DNA of 64,000 nt from a virus. Shown here one piece after another: positions 58,118 through 64,000 of the stretch. Every line of letters begins with the position of its first letter. Position 1 is the stretch's first letter. Location of the stretch: positions 62,001 to 126,000 of IMG/VR virus record IMGVR_UViG_3300027969_000001; one strand, 5' to 3'. The notes under the pieces are model-generated. The model made no database searches. It was not told the origin of the DNA and worked only from the letters and a program-made list of their open reading frames with translations. The position numbers were made by a program, and so were the translations under genes.

Positions 58118-61100
58118 CTAAACAGCTGTTGAATCAGAAATTACTCTCGTTCCATTTTTGTTTTTACCGTAAAGAGTTTTTCCATCTTTTTCTATACGCT
58201 CTCGCGCTGTACGAAGTTGTTCCGCACTGAAAATGTCATCTATGGAATAATTTGTTCCAAAAACTTCATTGAATCTATTTACAACACCCTGAAGCTCATT
58301 TGTTGAATATCGAGGGCTGTCGCCCTTCTTCGGAGAAAAAACTGGACCACGTGTAGCAGCCAGTTTAGGCAGCTCAGTATGTATGTCTTTTTTACCGATT
58401 ATTGAATGAACAGTCTCTCTATTGGCTTTTGACTTTTCCACGCCACTCTTTTGAATGAATTCATTTAGGGCTTCGTACACAGCATGCTTGGAACGACTCA
58501 GCTCGGAATCAAGCTGTTGACCAGCTTTCCCTTCCGTCCAAATAGAAGAAGCATCAGGTATTACTCCCTTGCGAATCATTTCATCGATATAAGCGACGGG
58601 AACGCCTTTCTTTTCCCATTCAGCAGCATCACGCCTACTTCCAAGACCAACATTCTGACTACCAAAACTTTCAGCAATCACTTGACGGAGTTTTTCGTGC
58701 CAGTTATCGTTTTTGCTAATACCGAGGTGCTCCAGAAGGGGCTCTATTTTGAAATCCTGTCTAGATGTCTTGTCGGTTGCTATCTGCTCAGCAGTGACTG
58801 TTCCTGATGGAGTTAAGGATGCCCCAGACATTCCTTCCAGCATTAAATTATGTTCTGCTTCCGAGTCGCCATCAGTAGCACTATTCTTCTGGAATCGGCC
58901 CATTGCCTGAAACTTGGCAACAGGACTAACTTCCCCAAGAGAAGCGTATTCATCTGGCGTTATTGATTGTTGTTCTTCTTGGTCAAACCAGTGAGGGAAT
59001 GCGTCTTTACCAAAAGTCTCAACAATGAATCGGTCTCGCATGCTGGCTCGGCCTATATTCTCGGCAAATACTTCTTCAGCGTTCCACTTTTTCTGCTTTG
59101 CTTCCGCCGAATCTACTGGGGCAAAAAGCCTCCATGCTCCGAATTCTTTTTGCTTGCCGGTTTCGGCCAACATGTACCTGACTGCGTCATGGTTAATAGC
59201 TGCGCCATCTTTTTCCAACAACGCAGCGTCTCTTCTGCCAAGACCAAGCATGCTTGCTAACTCGGCATTGGTGATTGGACGAGTCTGTGAATGGAAAGAC
59301 TCAGACAGTGAACCACTATCGGTATAATCCCTAGTCCACTCTGTCGGAACACGAATGGCATCCTTGAGCTTGGATACTGGGAGCATCCATGTCTCAGCTG
59401 AAGGCTCTTGATTGCCACCATTTTGAGATATGTTTCCAATCTTAATTGATGGGCGCTCGCGCATTCTTTCAGAAATAGCATTAAGCGCATTATTCAGTGC
59501 TTTTTGTTTCTGGGCAGGGTCTGTTGAGTCGGAGTCAATATCAAGTGCTATGCCATTATCTCTAAAGCCCTTCCATATGCTCATTGATGTTTTTGTGATT
59601 GCTCTATTAGTGCCACTATTTTTTGTAACGCTAGAGAACCCAGCAAGCTCTATGGGGTGCGCTAAACGTCGGGTGTCGCCTTCTGCACCAGACATGTCCT
59701 CGCCGGCATTACCGACCGTACGAATACGCCTGGAGAGACGTCCACCAGCATTTGATGAAGCTGCACCACTGCTTAGTTTGGCAACGCTTCCTGAATCGCT
59801 TTCAGGGAAGTCATTAATCCAGTCTAGTGAACCAAGTTCAAGCTGTTCTTCTGCTCTTGTAACGGCAACATAAGAAAGTCGGAGTTCCTGCTCGTCAGGC
59901 ATAATCCATGTTTTCTTCTCTTTGTCCCACTTTGGTTTTCTAAAGTCTGACCAAATTTTTACTCTTGGAGACTCAAGACCCTTAGAGGTATGTGCTGTTT
60001 GAATATGCACGTAGTCGTCGCGATTTTCTGGCAGTTTTTTCTTGTCGGTAATAATCTTGCTGAGTGCTTCACGCAAGTCTGCAACAGAGTTCTCTGCAAG
60101 CAGCTTATTAAGCATGTTTAATCTGTTGTTATCCCCGTCCTCTATGGCTTTTTTGAATTCTTCCATAGTAGTAATTCCGTCAAGGTCTTGACTTGGAGGT
60201 GGAGGAGTCTTGACTTCTTTGCCAAATTCGTTGATGTAGAAAGGGTTGCCTTTTGCTTTGTTTTCCATCCAGTCAATGTTTTGGATAAAATTTTCTAAGT
60301 CTTTCTTAAAGTTCTTACTTCCATATACAGCGCCGCCCTTGCTGAAAACATCCATAGTTGCCGCAATGGCTCCACCGTTTGCACGAGTAAGAATCATTGT
60401 TGGTTTATCTATAGTTGTAATTACTCCATCTACAGGATTACCTGACTTGTCTGCTTTCTTTCCGGTCATGCGTTCTTTTGCACCAAGAAGCGATAGGAAC
60501 TGGTTTCCTACTCCAGCAATTACTTTTCCAAATCTATAAGAATCTGTAATTGGCATGTCATATACGGATTTTGCATCATCTAAAGTTTTTCCATCAGCCC
60601 CTCGCCAGGCGTTGATGGCCTGATTGGTATCGCCAATGTAAATTTTTTGAATATCGCCAGAGTTTGCCAGCATCTTTGCAAACACAGGGTTCATATCCTG
60701 TGCCTCGTCAACCATGGCTATATTGGCTCCGGCTATTTTCCCAATGTCTGGGTCGGTTAGTGCCCATATTTTTGTTAAATGAGCGTTGTTCGTTGGCAAC
60801 ATTCCCTTTTTGCCATCACGTGCAGTATTAATGTCTTCCCACATTTTCTTGGCATATCCGACCAACTCGGGAAGTATTTTTTCATCTTTCACTGCTAATG
60901 AACCATTGAAGGCACCGGTAAAGTGCTGAGGGCCAACTTCCTTATCATCACTGATTACGAAAGCATCAATTGCCTTCTGTACTCTCTTGTAAACATCTAT
61001 GGCACTGAGTTCATCTGCTTCAGAAACCATACCCTTTATACCGAGATATGCGGCTCTATCTTTGTAAGACTTGATTGGGTCTATCCAGTTGACAGCATCA

Positions 61101-64000
61101 GCCTCGTAGCTTTTATCAGTCAAGTTTCTATTAATTGCCTTCATGGCATTGTAGGAAAGACTGTCCATAGTTCTAATCTGGAAGAAATCTGGAGAGATGC
61201 CTTCTTTGGCTATTCTCTTTGTTACGTCGTCTTTGGCGTTAACGTTAAATACTAAATAAGCAATTCTTGCTTCCGGTTCTGATTTCTGCAGTCTCTTAGC
61301 AAAGTTAATAACTGTTGTTGTTTTACCCGTTGCCGCTAAAGCTCTAACCTTTACGTCTGCTCCAGTCATCATTGCGTCTATAGCAACATCTTGTTCAGGG
61401 TTAGGTTTTCTGTTGGCAGGGAGGTCTGGGTAGTCGTATTTCTCAACGTCTTTTATGTCAATTATTTTTCTAGGTTTTCTAGAGAATGGAGCACTTGGTG
61501 TACTTGGCGCACCTGGGGCATTCGGGGTGGAAGGCTTGGATGGAGTAGCGTCACCATTTGGCCATACGGTTTTGCCGTTTTCAACGGTAGGCCAGCCATA
61601 AACCATGTTACGAAGCGTGTCCCACTGTGACTGACTAAGGACTCCATTTTTACTCTTATGCTGAGAAAGAACACTAGGTAAGAAACTTTCTTCAAAACCC
61701 TTTTTGGGAGTTTTTGCTGCGGCAGCTTCTATTAGTTTTTTCTGCTCTTCTGGATTTGGCATGTCTCCTGGTGGATTTTTGCCAGAAGACAGGCTTTGCG
61801 GAGCAGTTACTGTTGGTGTAAATGTTGATGCTTTAGGAGCTCCACCACCGTACGGATTCCAGTGTCCGTTTGGCCTTTGTTGTTCTGGTCCGAGTTTTGT
61901 TGGACCATTGGCAATGCCGTCAATACCGGTGTTTCTGGCTGGGTCGAATATCCAATCGAGGCCTGGACCGGGGTCAAAACCTAATTTTGCACGAGTAAGT
62001 GCAACATACAGAAGATGTGCTTCTTCTCTTGGCAACCTATTGTTAACCTCACCAGCATCTTTCTGTGCTTGAGTGAGTGCAATCCCCATGTCACGAGCAT
62101 TGGACCTTCCCCAGTCATCACCCATCATGACGTAGTCGGCTTCAAGGCCTTTTACCCCGTGTCCGGTAATTACTTCAATATCAACGCCTTCAGTGTCGTT
62201 TACGTGGTCTGTGAGGTATCTTCCAAGTTCTGAAACAATAGAAGCACTTTCTTCTAGGGTGTCACCGGAGACAACCCACCCATCGCCAGGCGGGCGCTGC
62301 GCCTTCCCGTCTAAAGCAACACTCTTCTCATGGTAGGATATTTTCCCTTCCATTTTGTGGTCTTTAATCCATTTTTGAAGTGCAAGTCTGCTTGGCCCGA
62401 GCGCAGTAGCTTTTGTGGCTGAGCCGTTCGCGGCCGTGTATGACTTTACTCCGTCAACTCCGTTACCGGTTATGAGAATACTCTTCCCGTCCCATTTGCC
62501 TGATGCCGTAACGCCAGGACCAAGCCACGAACCAGAGTCGGTAAATAATGGTCTCCAGTAAACCCTATTAATATCTGCGTCACCATTAAGAGATGCTGGA
62601 ATAATTATGTTTGGCTCAAGGCCGCCCATTATCCACGGGCCATTAGCACCAGCACCAGATTTCTTGGGATTGAGTGCTCCCTGTATTTTTACAGCTTCAA
62701 TATCAATTTGTTCAAATGGGTCTATGTCTACCCTTTCTTGAACTGGAATAATTTTTCTCTTAGAATAGTCAAATTCACCTTTTACTGAGTCCCACATGCC
62801 CTCTAAGGCTTCTACGTAATCCATGGCGCTCATGTTGGCTTGCATTATCGCCCCGGTTTGTGGGTCTCTATATGTAGCCCGTGTTCCGTCTGGGTTCATT
62901 TTAGGCAAATCAAGAAGCCTCATCAACGAGAGCGCGTCAGCATTAGCTTTACCGTCGATAGAAAGTATTCTCTTGACGTCTTGAATACTTGCAGCGTCCA
63001 TCACTTTTCCACCAAGAAGCTTTGACTCCACTGGTCTTGCAAGTTTTTTGCCAGAGTTAATCCAATTCAGAACCTTCATTGCGGCAAGCATTTTAGAGTG
63101 TCTTTCCTCCGGCATGCCAAGCGTCTTACCAAGTCGCGTGCTTATTTCTATACCTTGAGAAATCATTCCCGCATTGGTCCTGAATATAACCATGTTTTTG
63201 CCAGGACGGTCAAATTTGTAGTCTCTAAGTATTTCTCCGTCAGCCTGAGCAGCAAGAGCCTGCATGGCATCGGTTAATAATTTGTCTCTATCTTTTTCAT
63301 TAAGTGAGGGAAGCGCGGAAAGACTTACAATGTTTTCATCCAGACGATTGTTTCTTTTTTGTATGTCGACCCATCGAGCGTCGTACTTCTTGGCAAGTTT
63401 TTGAAATTTTTTAGTAAGTTCATCTTTGGATAGTCCAGCAATACTGAAGTCGGCTTCGACTACACCAGCAGCTCTACCAAACAATTGGTAATCGGAAGCT
63501 TCTGGGTCTACGCCATCGTTTCTGTCCTCGATATTCAGCATGTTAAGAATCGAGTTACCTAAGTATGCTTGTAATCTTCCGTATCTAAAAGAGTCACGAA
63601 GGGTTAGTTCAAATGTTGGTTTTACTTGAGCAAAAGTATCTGATGAACCTCTAAACCCAAAGATTGACTGACGTGGGTCACCAACCATCATTATGCTGAC
63701 GCCTTTTTCGGCATTGTCGGCAATTACTTGCTGAACTACCTGGTTAGTGTCTTGTGCCTCGTCGAACATGAACAGGCTCAACGGTTTGTCTTTTGTTCCA
63801 AACTGGCGGTACCACGTTGCACCTGTCTTGTTGTGTGTAACAATGCCTGTCTTGCCTTTGACGGCTCTTGTTCCGGATGGGGTGGCTTTTGGAAAACCCT
63901 GCTGGTCCCTGCTGGCGTGACCAATCAAACCTGGGTCTGTTGATAGGTCAGGCTTGGTTAATGCCCACATTTTTACTTGATGGTCAAAAGTTGGAAGAAC
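58118..64000 (-). CDS. Giant tandem UvrD/PcrA-like helicase, 5' end missing (at least 1960 aa)
   Basis: The frame is open to the right edge, so the start and the first Walker A lie outside. Helicase 1 shows DEAQD (about 63750-63764), GDPRQSIFGFRG and VALTRAK. QSLSSG (L codon 61792-61790) then opens helicase 2, which is complete: AATGKTTTV (about 61320-61345), DEAQD (about 60697-60712), GDTNQAINAWRGA, HTSKGLE and VAVTRAEEQ. AKLSSG (59776) begins a 550-residue tail with two short GRRDAA...EK units. Both halves share the P-T-x(4-6)-K-x-WALT block, evidence of internal duplication. A 3'-5' DNA translocase role is expected. Confidence 0.82.
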   Translation of the reverse strand, partial: VLPTFDHQVKMWALTKPDLSTDPGLIGHASRDQQGFPKATPSGTRAVKGKTGIVTHNKTGATWYRQFGTKDKPLSLFMFDEAQDTNQVVQQVIADNAEKGVSIMMVGDPRQSIFGFRGSSDTFAQVKPTFELTLRDSFRYGRLQAYLGNSILNMLNIEDRNDGVDPEASDYQLFGRAAGVVEADFSIAGLSKDELTKKFQKLAKKYDARWVDIQKRNNRLDENIVSLSALPSLNEKDRDKLLTDAMQALAAQADGEILRDYKFDRPGKNMVIFRTNAGMISQGIEISTRLGKTLGMPEERHSKMLAAMKVLNWINSGKKLARPVESKLLGGKVMDAASIQDVKRILSIDGKANADALSLMRLLDLPKMNPDGTRATYRDPQTGAIMQANMSAMDYVEALEGMWDSVKGEFDYSKRKIIPVQERVDIDPFEQIDIEAVKIQGALNPKKSGAGANGPWIMGGLEPNIIIPASLNGDADINRVYWRPLFTDSGSWLGPGVTASGKWDGKSILITGNGVDGVKSYTAANGSATKATALGPSRLALQKWIKDHKMEGKISYHEKSVALDGKAQRPPGDGWVVSGDTLEESASIVSELGRYLTDHVNDTEGVDIEVITGHGVKGLEADYVMMGDDWGRSNARDMGIALTQAQKDAGEVNNRLPREEAHLLYVALTRAKLGFDPGPGLDWIFDPARNTGIDGIANGPTKLGPEQQRPNGHWNPYGGGAPKASTFTPTVTAPQSLSSGKNPPGDMPNPEEQKKLIEAAAAKTPKKGFEESFLPSVLSQHKSKNGVLSQSQWDTLRNMVYGWPTVENGKTVWPNGDATPSKPSTPNAPGAPSTPSAPFSRKPRKIIDIKDVEKYDYPDLPANRKPNPEQDVAIDAMMTGADVKVRALAATGKTTTVINFAKRLQKSEPEARIAYLVFNVNAKDDVTKRIAKEGISPDFFQIRTMDSLSYNAMKAINRNLTDKSYEADAVNWIDPIKSYKDRAAYLGIKGMVSEADELSAIDVYKRVQKAIDAFVISDDKEVGPQHFTGAFNGSLAVKDEKILPELVGYAKKMWEDINTARDGKKGMLPTNNAHLTKIWALTDPDIGKIAGANIAMVDEAQDMNPVFAKMLANSGDIQKIYIGDTNQAINAWRGADGKTLDDAKSVYDMPITDSYRFGKVIAGVGNQFLSLLGAKERMTGKKADKSGNPVDGVITTIDKPTMILTRANGGAIAATMDVFSKGGAVYGSKNFKKDLENFIQNIDWMENKAKGNPFYINEFGKEVKTPPPPSQDLDGITTMEEFKKAIEDGDNNRLNMLNKLLAENSVADLREALSKIITDKKKLPENRDDYVHIQTAHTSKGLESPRVKIWSDFRKPKWDKEKKTWIMPDEQELRLSYVAVTRAEEQLELGSLDWINDFPESDSGSVAKLSSGAASSNAGGRLSRRIRTVGNAGEDMSGAEGDTRRLAHPIELAGFSSVTKNSGTNRAITKTSMSIWKGFRDNGIALDIDSDSTDPAQKQKALNNALNAISERMRERPSIKIGNISQNGGNQEPSAETWMLPVSKLKDAIRVPTEWTRDYTDSGSLSESFHSQTRPITNAELASMLGLGRRDAALLEKDGAAINHDAVRYMLAETGKQKEFGAWRLFAPVDSAEAKQKKWNAEEVFAENIGRASMRDRFIVETFGKDAFPHWFDQEEQQSITPDEYASLGEVSPVAKFQAMGRFQKNSATDGDSEAEHNLMLEGMSGASLTPSGTVTAEQIATDKTSRQDFKIEPLLEHLGISKNDNWHEKLRQVIAESFGSQNVGLGSRRDAAEWEKKGVPVAYIDEMIRKGVIPDASSIWTEGKAGQQLDSELSRSKHAVYEALNEFIQKSGVEKSKANRETVHSIIGKKDIHTELPKLAATRGPVFSPKKGDSPRYSTNELQGVVNRFNEVFGTNYSIDDIFSAEQLRTARERIEKDGKTLYGKNKNGTRVISDSTAV

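Noticed and set aside
1-64000. CRISPR array, insertion sequence, integrase or attachment site
   Set aside because: No regularly spaced repeats, transposase or recombinase signatures were seen. A tRNA-end duplication suggesting an att site was not found.

Overview
The window looks like about half or more of the genome of a tailed double-stranded DNA phage (Caudoviricetes) that infects an actinobacterium. Phage identity rests on an HK97-fold major capsid protein, a head-gene cluster, a signal-peptide endolysin, phage-type SSB, primase-helicase, class II ribonucleotide reductase, HNH endonucleases, tRNA genes and dense overlapping genes. The actinobacterial host is inferred from a WhiB-type regulator, an Rpf (resuscitation-promoting factor) domain in the endolysin, promoters with TANNNT -10 boxes and at least one probably leaderless mRNA. 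The terminase large subunit, portal, head protease and tail genes are not seen and should lie outside the window.

Layout. 1-3 kb: small rightward early-type genes. Four carry near-identical promoters (TTGTAG-like -35, 17-bp spacer, TACNNT -10) with a GTAC-N8-GTAC element inside, and hairpins plus ATAGATAAGT repeats lie between genes. 3-11 kb: mostly leftward small genes (zinc-ribbon proteins, DUF932, membrane proteins) around one rightward SNF2/HARP-like helicase, which has an attenuator-like leader. 11-13 kb: the lysis enzyme. 13-17 kb: leftward small genes, two tRNAs, thioredoxin and a PD-(D/E)XK-like protein, plus rightward SSB. 17.5-30.2 kb: one 4250-residue protein. 30-34 kb: HTH protein, primase-helicase, WhiB, histone-H1-like protein. 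34-39 kb: rightward NrdJ, twin HNH genes and two tRNAs. 39-64 kb: leftward virion block with Dps, nuclease, 2OG-dioxygenase-like protein, capsid protein (own promoter and terminator), several head-region proteins, a 2645-residue multidomain protein and a giant tandem UvrD-type helicase that runs off the right edge.

The most striking feature is that the three giant proteins (4250, 2645 and at least 1960 residues) are mosaics of unrelated domains: ADP-ribosyltransferase-like, three HExxH metallopeptidase-like, DnaQ-type exonuclease, GNAT-like, ParB-like and two UvrD helicases. This matches the known 'polyvalent protein' class thought to enter the host with phage DNA. Here their segments are separated by a recurrent pentapeptide, [R/K]-[L/M/F]-S-S-G (18 occurrences including near matches). 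It is encoded with many different serine codons, so it is conserved as peptide rather than copied as DNA. I propose it marks processing sites of a phage polyprotein system. A similar LSSR sits at the expected delta-domain boundary of the capsid protein.
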